Shown one piece after another: positions 9,340-16,680 of a stretch of DNA of 64,000 bases. The DNA lies in the NCBI GenBank assembly GCA_965214125.1, contig CBDCBA010000027.1, positions 434,001 to 498,000 of the forward strand, read 5' to 3'. The stretch is from CBDCBA01 sp965214125. GTDB taxonomy: Bacteria > Planctomycetota > Phycisphaerae > Tepidisphaerales > Tepidisphaeraceae. The notes beneath the pieces are model-generated. The model did not search any database. It saw nothing but the letters and a program-made list of their open reading frames with translations, and was not told where the DNA came from. A program made the translations under genes and the position numbers. How positions within the stretch are numbered: position 1 is the stretch's first letter; each line of letters opens with the position of its first letter.

Positions 9340-9461
9340 CAGAGGCCTCCGGCCTCTGCCCAACCGCCGGCGAGACTTCCTTCGGGTTTAGACTTGTTCG
9401 CCACGCCACGCCACGCCACGCCACCCCGCCGCCGCGCGGGCAGAGGCCGGGAGGCCTCTGC
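9339..9461. repeat. Two copies of a GCAGAGGCC hairpin flanking a CCACG tandem repeat
   Basis: In the proS-lgt gap, 9339-9347 pairs with 9351-9359, and 9440-9448 pairs with 9453-9461. All four arms carry the same 9-base word or its complement, so the outer copies can also pair with each other. Between them, CCACG is repeated four times at 9401-9420. The first hairpin overlaps the proS stop and may terminate it; the second sits 14 bases before the lgt start. Confidence 0.6.
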
Positions 9462-9475
9462 TACGATCGCTCGCC

Positions 9476-10459
9476 TTGCTCCAAGAACTCTTTCGCATCC
9501 CCTTCCTGGGCCTGCCCGTCTACGGCTACGGGCTGATGCTCGTGATCGGCGTCTGGTCGGCCGTCGAGCTGGGCCGCTTCCTCGCCAATCGGCGCGGGCT
9601 GCGCGGCGACGACTTTGTCACGCTCGGCCTGATCGCCCTCGCCGCCGGCGTTTTCGGGGCACGGCTGAGCCACGTGCTGGAGAACGTCGACGCCTACACC
9701 CGCAGCGACCGCTCCGCCTGGGCGAACCTGAAGGATGCCGCCAACCTCTCCAGCGGTGGGCTCACGTTCTACGGCGGGTTCATCTTCGCGACGATCGTTC
9801 TCATCATCTGGGCGCGGTGGCGGAAGATTCCGCTGCGTTTGGGCATGGACGTGGTCGCCCCCTGCCTGATGGTCGGCCTCGCCTTCGGGCGCGTCGGCTG
9901 CCTGCTCAATGGCTGCTGCTGGGGGCAGACGTGCGACCCCGAGCGCGTGCCCTGGGCCATCACGTTCCCGTACGGCAGCCCGCCGTACAACCAGCAGTTC
10001 GAGAACGGCACGCTCGACATCGGCGACGGCGAACGCGAGGTGCCGCCCGGTTTGGTCGGCGTCGTCGAGGGCGAAAGCGGCGATCTGCACCCGGCCCTGC
10101 TGTCGAAGAAGAGCGTCGCGGAGAAGCCGGAACTGGCCGCCCTCGCCCGCAACTCGCGGTCGGCGCCGGTCCACCCGACGCAGGTCTACAGCACGATCAA
10201 CGCCTTCCTGATCGCCGGCATTTGCATCGCGTTCCTGCGGTTCCGGCCGAAGGTGGGCCGCGTCTTTGCGCTGATGTTGCTGCTCTACGGCCCGGCGCGG
10301 TTCGTCCTCGAAACGCTGCGTGTCGAACCCGCGGTGGCCGGTGGATGGAGCTTTAGCATGTGGACTTCGCTCGGCACCACCGCTGTCGGCATCATTCTCT
10401 GGGTGCTGTTCGGCCAACTGAAGCAGCCCGCCGAACAACCCGCGTTCTCCTCCGACTGA
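9476..10459 (+). CDS. lgt: Prolipoprotein diacylglyceryl transferase
   Basis: 327 residues with about seven membrane segments. Lgt moves a diacylglyceryl group from phosphatidylglycerol to the lipobox cysteine of prolipoproteins in the inner membrane. Seen here are the N-terminal VYGYGLMLVIG helix, ARLSHVLEN, the signature region FGRVGCLLNGCCWG (the Cys-rich variant of the GRxGNFxN motif) and HPTQVYSTINAF. A hydrophilic insert of about 50 residues before HPTQ is longer than in E. coli Lgt. The start is a TTG at 9476. Lipoprotein substrates are visible nearby, in the FlgI-like protein and in gamma-glutamyltransferase. Confidence 0.92.
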   Translation: MLQELFRIPFLGLPVYGYGLMLVIGVWSAVELGRFLANRRGLRGDDFVTLGLIALAAGVFGARLSHVLENVDAYTRSDRSAWANLKDAANLSSGGLTFYGGFIFATIVLIIWARWRKIPLRLGMDVVAPCLMVGLAFGRVGCLLNGCCWGQTCDPERVPWAITFPYGSPPYNQQFENGTLDIGDGEREVPPGLVGVVEGESGDLHPALLSKKSVAEKPELAALARNSRSAPVHPTQVYSTINAFLIAGICIAFLRFRPKVGRVFALMLLLYGPARFVLETLRVEPAVAGGWSFSMWTSLGTTAVGIILWVLFGQLKQPAEQPAFSSD

Positions 10460-10477
10460 ACCAAACCGCGTCGTGCG

Positions 10478-11329
10478 TTACCAGAAGTACCATTGGTCCT
10501 CGATCCCGAACACGCCCTCGGCCATCATCACGTAGACGCCCAGCAGCAGGTTGGTAACGGCATGCGCGACGATGATCGCCCCGAGCGAGCGCGTCTTGAC
10601 CAGCAGCCACGCCATCAGCAGGCCGTAGACGACCGCGATCAGCCGCTGCGGGTGGACGACCGCGAACGCCAGGCTCGTGCCGACAAAGGCCCACACATCG
10701 GGCTCGCCGACGCGGGCCAGGCGGTAGTTGTTGGGCGCATGGAAGCCGCGCCACAGCCAGTTACGCCAGAAGAGTTCCTCCATCACCGGCACCACCAGCG
10801 TCGGCCCGAGCAGGCGGACGGCGAGGAACGGAATCAACAGCCACCACGCCTGGATCGTCTCGTACAGGTCGAACCCATCGCCCGGCTCGGCACTGCTGAG
10901 CAGCCAGAACGCCATCCGCAGCGGCGAGTCTTCGTTGGGCGCGAACGTGTCGCGTGCCCAGAGGATCGCCCAATCCATGCCGATCCACTGCACCAGGCCG
11001 ACGACGCCGAAGGCGATGCCCAAGCCCAGGTGCGTCCACCGCACGTCGCCCATCAGTCGCGGCCAGAGCCAGATCAAGATGCCGCCGACGATGAGCGTCC
11101 GCGCGACGTAGGCAACCACGTACGCCCCGAACTCGCCGAAAACGGGCTCGAGGTAGCTTCCCAGGAACAGGATGCCGAGGAAGACGAGCATCGGCACGAA
11201 CAGCCACCAGCCGTCGGGCAGGCGGCGGTCGAGGGCGGCCTGCACCTTGTCGCGCGGCGGGGGCGTGTACGGCGGGTCGATCGGCCGCGCGTCGACGGAT
11301 CGGGTGCGGCGTCGGGCGGGCGCGTTCAC
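10478..11329 (-). CDS. CPBP family intramembrane protease, PEP-CTERM-associated CAAX-protease type
   Basis: 283 residues with about eight membrane helices. The three CPBP motifs are present: EELFWR (E184, E185, R189), a second with H226 in AFAVVHPQR, and a third with H256 and N260 in AHAVTNLL. Glutamate and histidine residues of this kind form the active site of the Rce1/CAAX protease superfamily. The overall form, including a WYFW end, recalls the subfamily reported with exosortase/PEP-CTERM systems, and two PEP-CTERM proteins lie in this window. The start is a GTG adjoining the lipB stop, with AAGGAG inside the lipB end, so the two genes are likely cotranscribed. Confidence 0.75.
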   Translation of the reverse strand: MNAPARRRTRSVDARPIDPPYTPPPRDKVQAALDRRLPDGWWLFVPMLVFLGILFLGSYLEPVFGEFGAYVVAYVARTLIVGGILIWLWPRLMGDVRWTHLGLGIAFGVVGLVQWIGMDWAILWARDTFAPNEDSPLRMAFWLLSSAEPGDGFDLYETIQAWWLLIPFLAVRLLGPTLVVPVMEELFWRNWLWRGFHAPNNYRLARVGEPDVWAFVGTSLAFAVVHPQRLIAVVYGLLMAWLLVKTRSLGAIIVAHAVTNLLLGVYVMMAEGVFGIEDQWYFW

Positions 11330-12013
11330 CTACTCCTTATCGGCTGCCGGCGACGCCGGGGCAAGCGCCGCCCGCAGATGCTTGGCCAGCACCGCCTTGA
11401 CCGCCAGGATCGACGGTGCCCTGCCTCGCCGCAGCCGGTGCAGGCTCGTGGTCGGCCGACCGAGCCCGCAAGCGTCGATCAGCCCAAAGTGCGATAGATC
11501 CGGCTCGACGTTCAGAGCCAGCCCGTGCAGCGTGGCCCCGCCGCGCACCCGCACGCCTACGGCCGCCAGCTTGGCCGACGCCGTGCCGTCCGGCGGGTCG
11601 TTCGCCCACACGCCCGGCGCGGCCGGATCGAGAAACGCGGCCACGTCGAACGCCTTGGCCGTCTCGACGATCGCCTCCTGCAACCGCTTCATGTACCCGC
11701 CGACGCTGAGGTGCCGATCGGCCAAGCGAACGATCGGGTAGGCCACGACCTGCCCCGGCCCGTGGTACGTCACGTCGCCGCCGCGGTCTGTTTCGACGAC
11801 CTCCACGCCCAGCCGGCGTAGCTCTGCGGTCGTGGCGACAATGTGCTCCCGCGCCACCTCCGCCCGCCGCCCGAGCGTGAGCGTCGGCGGATGCTCCACG
11901 AGCAAGATGGCCTCCTCACCGCCGCCCGTCACCTCCGCGTGAATCGCCTCCTGCCGCTCCCACGCCTCGCGATAGGACAGGATGTCGAGGTCGATCACGC
12001 GCACGACGCACAC
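11330..12013 (-). CDS. lipB: Octanoyltransferase (lipoate biosynthesis)
   Basis: A 227-residue LipB that transfers octanoyl from acyl carrier protein to lipoyl domains. Family motifs are clear: VEHPPTLTLGRRAE, RGGDVTYHGPGQ (residues 77-88), the catalytic Lys in SAKLAAVGVR (K148) and the catalytic Cys in DACGL (C182). Length is normal. One natural acceptor, the glycine cleavage H protein, is encoded at 41.2 kb. The stop codon directly abuts the GTG of the CPBP protease gene, which suggests an operon. Confidence 0.93.
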   Translation of the reverse strand: MCVVRVIDLDILSYREAWERQEAIHAEVTGGGEEAILLVEHPPTLTLGRRAEVAREHIVATTAELRRLGVEVVETDRGGDVTYHGPGQVVAYPIVRLADRHLSVGGYMKRLQEAIVETAKAFDVAAFLDPAAPGVWANDPPDGTASAKLAAVGVRVRGGATLHGLALNVEPDLSHFGLIDACGLGRPTTSLHRLRRGRAPSILAVKAVLAKHLRAALAPASPAADKE

Positions 12014-12113
12014 GATACCCCGCGTTGGCCGTCGATGCCCGTTTCGCGCTTCACGATCAGTTACCCGGGCGCATCGAGGGGTTCCTAGATTTGAAGTACC
12101 CCACTCGCGGATG

Positions 12114-12665
12114 CTACGGGTTTGCAGCCAGAACGGGGCCCGATGGTTCGGCCGACACCCGGTTCCACGGCATCTTCGCGAGCATCATCCCCATCCCGCA
12201 CGTGTCGGTCACGCCCGCGAAGATCAGGCCGCCGCCGACGAAGCCGCTCAGGCCGAGGAACGCCAGGTGGACCAGCCAGCCGAGCACGATGCCAAGCATC
12301 ACGAGCGATCCGGCGGCGATACGCACCTGCCGCTCCAGGCTCATCATGCTCTTGCCGCGCTCGACAGGCAGATCGGCCGCGACCCAGGCGTCGGTGCCGC
12401 CTTCGACCACCACCGGCCGCCCTCCCGCCGCCGCCAACTTCGCCGCGGCCTGCCTGGCGCGGGCGCCGCTTTTGCACAGCAGGTAGACCGGCTCTCCCGT
12501 CGGCAGCGCACTCGCGTCGAATCGGTCGAGCGGCAGGAGCGTGACCCCCGCCGCATGAACCGCCCGATGCTCCGCCGGCGTGCGCACGTCGATTATCCGG
12601 ACATCATCGTTCTTCTGGCGGTCACGCAGGGTGCAAACGTTAATCAACTCGGGCTCGGCGGGCAT
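12114..12665 (-). CDS. Rhodanese-domain protein with membrane tail (YgaP-like)
   Basis: 183 residues. A single rhodanese domain occupies about residues 5-105, with IIDVRTPAEHRAVHAAG and an active-site loop LLCKSGARARQ that carries the catalytic cysteine. Two hydrophobic helices (RIAAGSLVMLGIVLGWLVH and the Gly-rich FVGGGLIFAGV) follow, as in YgaP-type DUF2892 tails. The family transfers sulfane sulfur, and the tail would place the domain at the inner membrane facing the cytoplasm. I chose the ATG at 12665; the frame is open to a GTG at 12701. It lies 100 bases upstream of lipB on the same strand. Confidence 0.82.
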   Translation of the reverse strand: MPAEPELINVCTLRDRQKNDDVRIIDVRTPAEHRAVHAAGVTLLPLDRFDASALPTGEPVYLLCKSGARARQAAAKLAAAGGRPVVVEGGTDAWVAADLPVERGKSMMSLERQVRIAAGSLVMLGIVLGWLVHLAFLGLSGFVGGGLIFAGVTDTCGMGMMLAKMPWNRVSAEPSGPVLAANP

Positions 12666-12746
12666 GACTACACCGTATTCGTTCGACGGCGACGAGCTCA
12701 CGGGCTACTGAGAACGCGAAGGAAAATGTGCGTCCTCCCGCTGTCT

Positions 12747-12811
12747 TTAGCCGCCCCGCCTTGCGGGGCGTGCCGCGGCCATCCGAGCGCCCCGCGAGGC
12801 GGGGCGGCTAA
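12747..12811. repeat. Inverted repeat, CGCCCCGCGAGGCGGGGCGG family, copy 1
   Basis: Arms 12747-12770 and 12788-12811 are 24 bases long and pair with one mismatch. The right arm is identical to bases 46449-46472 in another intergenic gap, so this is an interspersed repeat. It lies between two minus-strand genes, the EEP hydrolase upstream and the rhodanese gene downstream, and could terminate or protect the transcript. Confidence 0.7.
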
Positions 12812-12838
12812 CGAGCACACGCACGTTTCATCGCGTCC

Positions 12839-13732
12839 TCAGTCGTCGTCGCCGCCATCGGTCGCGAAGTTCGCGTAGACCGGGCGATGGTCGCTTACGC
12901 GGCGGCGGGCCTCGGTGTCGTCGCCGGCGAAGCGGGCGTCGTCGAAGCGGACGACGCCGGCGGCGCCGGTCCACTCGGTCACGCGAGACGGATCGAAAAC
13001 AAGATTGTCCAGCGTCTCGGTGCCGCCCAGGTTCGTCGGCGCATCGATCGCGGCCAGCCAGCCGTTGGCCTCGAACGGCGCAAGCGATCCGCCGCGCCGC
13101 GTGGTGGTGTTGAAGTCTCCCAGAACGATCACGTCGCGCTCGCCCGTGCCCGCGGGAAGGACGCGGCCGGCGATCAGGTCGGCCAACCGGGCGGCCTCGG
13201 CGCGGCGGCGGTGAATGTCACCAGCAAACAGGTGGACGTTCACCAGCGTGAAGTCGAAGTCGCCCGCCGCAAACCGCCCCGCGAACGGGCGGCGCGACAG
13301 ACCCAGGCCGCTCGGCAGAAAGCCGGCGTCGCCGAGGTAGCGGACCCGGCGGCGGTCGTACAGGTAGGCGAACCGCTCGCTGTTGCCCGCCGGCTGGCTG
13401 ACGAGCGTTGCCCACGTACGGCCGTCGTTGGTTCGTTGGAGTTGGTCCACGAGCAGGGCGACCGCCGCGCCGTCGCCCTTGACCTCCTGGAGCGCAATCA
13501 GATCGAAGCCGCCCTCGCGGATGATGTCGGCGATGGCGGCGTAGTCGAGGTCGTCGCGCGTCGCCGTGAACTGGCGCAGGTTCCAACTGGCGATGCGGAC
13601 GGTGTCGCCCGCCCGGCCGCGGGGGTCGCCGGTGGAGACGCACGAGATCCAGGTCGTCGTCGCAACCAGCGCCAACGCCACAAACGCGGCCAGCGCCAGC
13701 CGACGGCGAGGGGTTCGGCGGCGCGGCGGCAT
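12839..13732 (-). CDS. Endonuclease/exonuclease/phosphatase family protein, membrane-anchored or secreted
   Basis: 297 residues. An Arg-rich start and a hydrophobic helix (about residues 12-30) form a signal peptide or anchor ending near a Cys. The EEP fold then shows its motifs in order: SWNLRQF, LIALQEVKG, LVNVHLFAG, VLGDFNTTTR, a DNLVFD strand and SDHRPVYANF at the end. This is the DNase I-like metal-dependent phosphoesterase family. The substrate could be nucleic acid, a phosphoinositide-like compound or another phosphodiester, and cannot be decided. It diverges from the LOG gene with a gap of 67 bases. Confidence 0.85.
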   Translation of the reverse strand: MPPRRRTPRRRLALAAFVALALVATTTWISCVSTGDPRGRAGDTVRIASWNLRQFTATRDDLDYAAIADIIREGGFDLIALQEVKGDGAAVALLVDQLQRTNDGRTWATLVSQPAGNSERFAYLYDRRRVRYLGDAGFLPSGLGLSRRPFAGRFAAGDFDFTLVNVHLFAGDIHRRRAEAARLADLIAGRVLPAGTGERDVIVLGDFNTTTRRGGSLAPFEANGWLAAIDAPTNLGGTETLDNLVFDPSRVTEWTGAAGVVRFDDARFAGDDTEARRRVSDHRPVYANFATDGGDDD

Positions 13733-13799
13733 GGGCGAACCTTACCGCTCGCTCGGCCCGGCGCGGACGCCGCGACGGGAGAAGCTAGAGTCCGCGTCC

Positions 13800-14978
13800 A
13801 TGAGCGATCAGCGACCGGACCAGCGCAAGCCCGTTGAGGGGGACCATCTCAAGTCGCGTGACGGCCACGCGCCGCCGCGCGATCTGGAGCAGGCGACCGA
13901 GACCGCCGAGCCCAACCAGAGCGTGCGCCGCCGCGACCTCAAGGGCGTCCACGAGAAGGCCGGGGAACTGCTCGACGAGCTCCACGACGTCTCCGGCGGC
14001 GATCTTGTTGCGGAAATCGTCGCGACGGCCCTCAAGCTGCTGCGCGACCAGACCAACCGCGGCGACGTGAAACTGATCGACAAGAGCTTCCGCGAGTTGC
14101 GTTACGCCCTGAAGGTCTTCGCCCCCTATCGCGACACGCGGAAAATCAGCATTTTTGGCAGCGCCCGCACACCCGAGGACGCTCCGGATTACAAAGCCGC
14201 CGAGTCGCTCGGGCGGACGATGGAGAAGGCCGGCTGGATGGTCATTACCGGCGCCGGCGGCGGCATTATGGCCGCTGGACACGGCGGCGCGGGGGCCAAG
14301 GGATCCTTCGGGCTCAACATCAGCCTGCCGTTCGAGCAGAGCGCCAATGAGCACATCGAGGGGGACCCGAAGCTCATCGACTTCAAATACTTCTTCACCC
14401 GCAAGGTGATGTTCCTTCGCAGCAGCCACGCCGTCGCCCTCTTCCCCGGCGGCTTCGGGACGATGGACGAGGGGTTCGAGGTGCTGACGCTCATCCAGAC
14501 CGGCAAGTGTCCGCCGATGCCGCTGGTGATGATCGACCACGCCGACAGCGACTACTGGTCCGCGTGGGACGGCTACGTGCGCAACCATCTGCTGAAGGAC
14601 AAGCTCATCAGCGAGCAGGACCTGAGCCTGTACCAGCTCACGCAGGACGTCGACGAGGCAGCCGAGATCTGCCGGCAGTTCTACCGCAACTACCACTCGA
14701 TGCGATACACGCGCGACCTGCTGATCCTGCGCTTGCACCACAAGCTGAAGGATGCGCAGTTCGAGGCGATCCGGGAGGAGTACAAGGACTTGGCGTACGC
14801 GGATTATGCGGAGCGGTCGAAAGTCGGCGGCGACGGTTGGCGGCACGGCCCGCCGCTGAAGATCGAGCGCAACGAGCGCAAGCTTCGCCACCTGCACCGC
14901 CTGATCCTGCCCTTCAACCGTCGCGACCACGGCCGGCTGCGCCAGCTCATCGACCACCTGAACGCGCTCCCGACGTAA
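13800..14978 (+). CDS. LOG family protein (TIGR00730-type Rossmann fold)
   Basis: A 392-residue protein. The central domain (about residues 110-300) has ISIFGSARTPEDAPDY, VITGAGGGIMAAGHGGA and the LOG signature PGGFGTMDE. This signature is shared by cytokinin-riboside phosphoribohydrolases and PpnN-like nucleotide nucleosidases, which release a base from a nucleoside monophosphate. The charged N-terminal extension of about 110 residues and the helical C-terminal extension of about 90 residues make it longer than plain LOG enzymes. This recalls the larger PpnN type, but I would not assign a substrate. The ATG at 13800 is preferred because upstream sequence is coding for the opposite strand. 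Confidence 0.87.
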   Translation: MSDQRPDQRKPVEGDHLKSRDGHAPPRDLEQATETAEPNQSVRRRDLKGVHEKAGELLDELHDVSGGDLVAEIVATALKLLRDQTNRGDVKLIDKSFRELRYALKVFAPYRDTRKISIFGSARTPEDAPDYKAAESLGRTMEKAGWMVITGAGGGIMAAGHGGAGAKGSFGLNISLPFEQSANEHIEGDPKLIDFKYFFTRKVMFLRSSHAVALFPGGFGTMDEGFEVLTLIQTGKCPPMPLVMIDHADSDYWSAWDGYVRNHLLKDKLISEQDLSLYQLTQDVDEAAEICRQFYRNYHSMRYTRDLLILRLHHKLKDAQFEAIREEYKDLAYADYAERSKVGGDGWRHGPPLKIERNERKLRHLHRLILPFNRRDHGRLRQLIDHLNALPT

Positions 14979-14998
14979 CGGGCGGTACGATCGTCGTG

Positions 14999-15427
14999 AT
15001 GCACGAGCCAACTTCCGAGCCGAACGCCCCGTCGCTCGGTCGCCCGCTGTGGGCGTGCTGCGGCGCCATCGTGCTGCTGGCGCTGGCGATCCTTTACCGA
15101 GGCAACGGCGGCGAGCGCGGCTTTCCCGCGGTGCTGCCGTCCGCCGCCGCCCAGGGACAAGGCCCGATCGCTGGCGGCGGCGGGTACTACCTGATGCCCG
15201 GCCAGCTCGCGAGCAACATGTGGGGCGTGTACCTGATGGACATCGAGACGCAGAGCGTGGCCGTCTATCACTATGATGCCGGCGCCCGCCAACTGCGCCT
15301 CCTGGCCGTGCGGGAGTTCGAGCAGGATCGGCTGCTGCGCGACTTCAACACGGTCCCCGCCCCCGCGGAAATCCGCCGGATTGTGGAATTGGAGCAGGCT
15401 GACGAGCGTGTGCGCGGCGAGGACTGA
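14999..15427 (+). CDS. Small membrane-anchored protein of unknown function
   Basis: 142 residues, starting at an ATG 20 bases after the LOG gene. One N-terminal helix (PLWACCGAIVLLALAILYRG) anchors it. The rest is predicted to lie outside the membrane and holds a conserved-looking patch (GGGGYYLMPGQLASNMWGVY, then LMDIETQSVAVYHYDAGARQ) with beta-strand character, and an acidic helical end. I do not recognise the family. The position suggests co-transcription with the LOG gene, but no functional link is evident. Confidence 0.6.
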   Translation: MHEPTSEPNAPSLGRPLWACCGAIVLLALAILYRGNGGERGFPAVLPSAAAQGQGPIAGGGGYYLMPGQLASNMWGVYLMDIETQSVAVYHYDAGARQLRLLAVREFEQDRLLRDFNTVPAPAEIRRIVELEQADERVRGED

Positions 15428-15601
15428 GCCGCCGGCGACCCGAGGCTGGCGCCGGGCGGCCGCGGGGATTTTGACCTTCGCGACGATTTCTGCGATGCTG
15501 GCCAGCCCTCCCGCGGCGCGACCAGACGTGCCGCATCCACCAGCCCTGCCGGCCCACCCACGGGCGGCGGGGATTCTCACCGCACCCCCTGCCCCCGCAT
15601 T
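15428..15601. other. Intergenic gap with nothing recognised
   Basis: About 174 GC-rich bases between two plus-strand genes. I see no inverted repeat, tandem repeat or clear promoter. A promoter for the downstream acidic membrane protein could lie here but cannot be pointed out. Confidence 0.4.
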
Positions 15602-16552
15602 ATGGCCAAGGCGTTCTACACGCAAGAGGAAGCCAAAGAAGCCCTCAACACCGACGACGGCGGGTTGAAGGACTTTGTCCAAGACGGCCGCCTCACCGAG
15701 TATCGCGACGGCGCGAACCTGATGTACAAGGGGAGCCAGGTCGAGGGTCTCGCCGCCGAGCTCGGCGCGGGCGACGACATCGGCATGAGCGATTCCGGCG
15801 GCCCGATCGGTTTGGCCGACTCCGGCGGGGGCATCACCCTCACCGACGACGAGCCCACCGCCATCGGCGACGACCTGGGCGACAGCGTCGGCAACGACCC
15901 CATGGCCGACTCCGCCAGCGCCAGCGCCGACATGATGGCCAGCGACGACACCGGCTCCTTCGCCCTGGGCGACACCGGCGGCGGGGCCAGCTACTCCAGC
16001 AGCGCCGGCGCCAGTGCGAGCGGCATCACCATCTTCGAGGACGACGATGTCGACCCCAGCGCCCAGACCAACATCGGCGCCAGCGGGTCGAGCGATCAGG
16101 TCAACCTCGAAGGCATCGGCTCCGGCAGCGGCCTGCTCGATCTCACGCAGGAGCCCGACGACACCAGCTTCGGCGCCGAAACCTTCGACGAAATCATGCC
16201 CGAGGGCAGCGTCGCCGGCGGCACCGTGGGCGGCCTCGACATGGACGACGGCGGCGGCATCGACACCGGCGCCGCCCCCGTCGGCACGCGGCCCGTTGGC
16301 GTGGCGGCGTATGAGCCGCTCGACCCGACCGCGCCGCTCTTTGGCGGCCTTGCTGCCGGCGCCGCGGCCGTGATGCTCATCGGCCTGCTCGCCGTCGCCC
16401 TCGCCGCGACCAACGCCACCTCGCCCATCACCAACCTGTTCGTCGGCGACGACGGCGGCGTCAACCTTGTGCCGACCCTCGCCGTCCTGCTCGGCCTGCC
16501 GATCCTCGGAGCCATCATCGGCTTTATCGGCGGCAAGATGGGCAACAACTAG
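15602..16552 (+). CDS. Helix-turn-helix-like N-terminus, acidic linker and membrane C-terminus; function unknown
   Basis: 316 residues in three parts. Residues 1-50 (AKAFYTQEEAKEALN, DGRLTEYRDGANLMYKGSQV) look like the small MerR/excisionase-type helix-turn-helix. Residues 55-235 are a low-complexity linker very rich in Asp, Gly, Ser and Thr. The end has two hydrophobic segments, LFGGLAAGAAAVMLIGLLAV and VPTLAVLLGLPILGAIIGFI. The protein could tether a DNA-binding or protein-binding domain to the membrane. The winged-helix reading is by pattern only. The linker has few positive charges, so direct DNA contact would be confined to the N-terminus. Confidence 0.6.
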   Translation: MAKAFYTQEEAKEALNTDDGGLKDFVQDGRLTEYRDGANLMYKGSQVEGLAAELGAGDDIGMSDSGGPIGLADSGGGITLTDDEPTAIGDDLGDSVGNDPMADSASASADMMASDDTGSFALGDTGGGASYSSSAGASASGITIFEDDDVDPSAQTNIGASGSSDQVNLEGIGSGSGLLDLTQEPDDTSFGAETFDEIMPEGSVAGGTVGGLDMDDGGGIDTGAAPVGTRPVGVAAYEPLDPTAPLFGGLAAGAAAVMLIGLLAVALAATNATSPITNLFVGDDGGVNLVPTLAVLLGLPILGAIIGFIGGKMGNN

Positions 16553-16680
16553 CCCGTTCGTTTCCAACGCTCCGATCCCGGCGGGCCAGGTCACAGAGGT
16601 GGCTTGGCCCTCCGCGATTCGCGCCCCCACCCCCCCCGTCGCCCGAACGCCCCGCGGCCACCTTCGTACCGGAGTTCACC

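Noticed and set aside
9401..9424. CCACG tandem as the start of a CRISPR-like or minisatellite array.
   Set aside because: Only four 5-base units with no spacers; too short to be either.
14804..16630. A 608-codon minus-strand frame across the LOG, unknown and acidic membrane protein genes.
   Set aside because: It runs across three plus-strand genes and their gaps, and its composition is a reflection of Asp/Gly/Ala codons. It has no domain.
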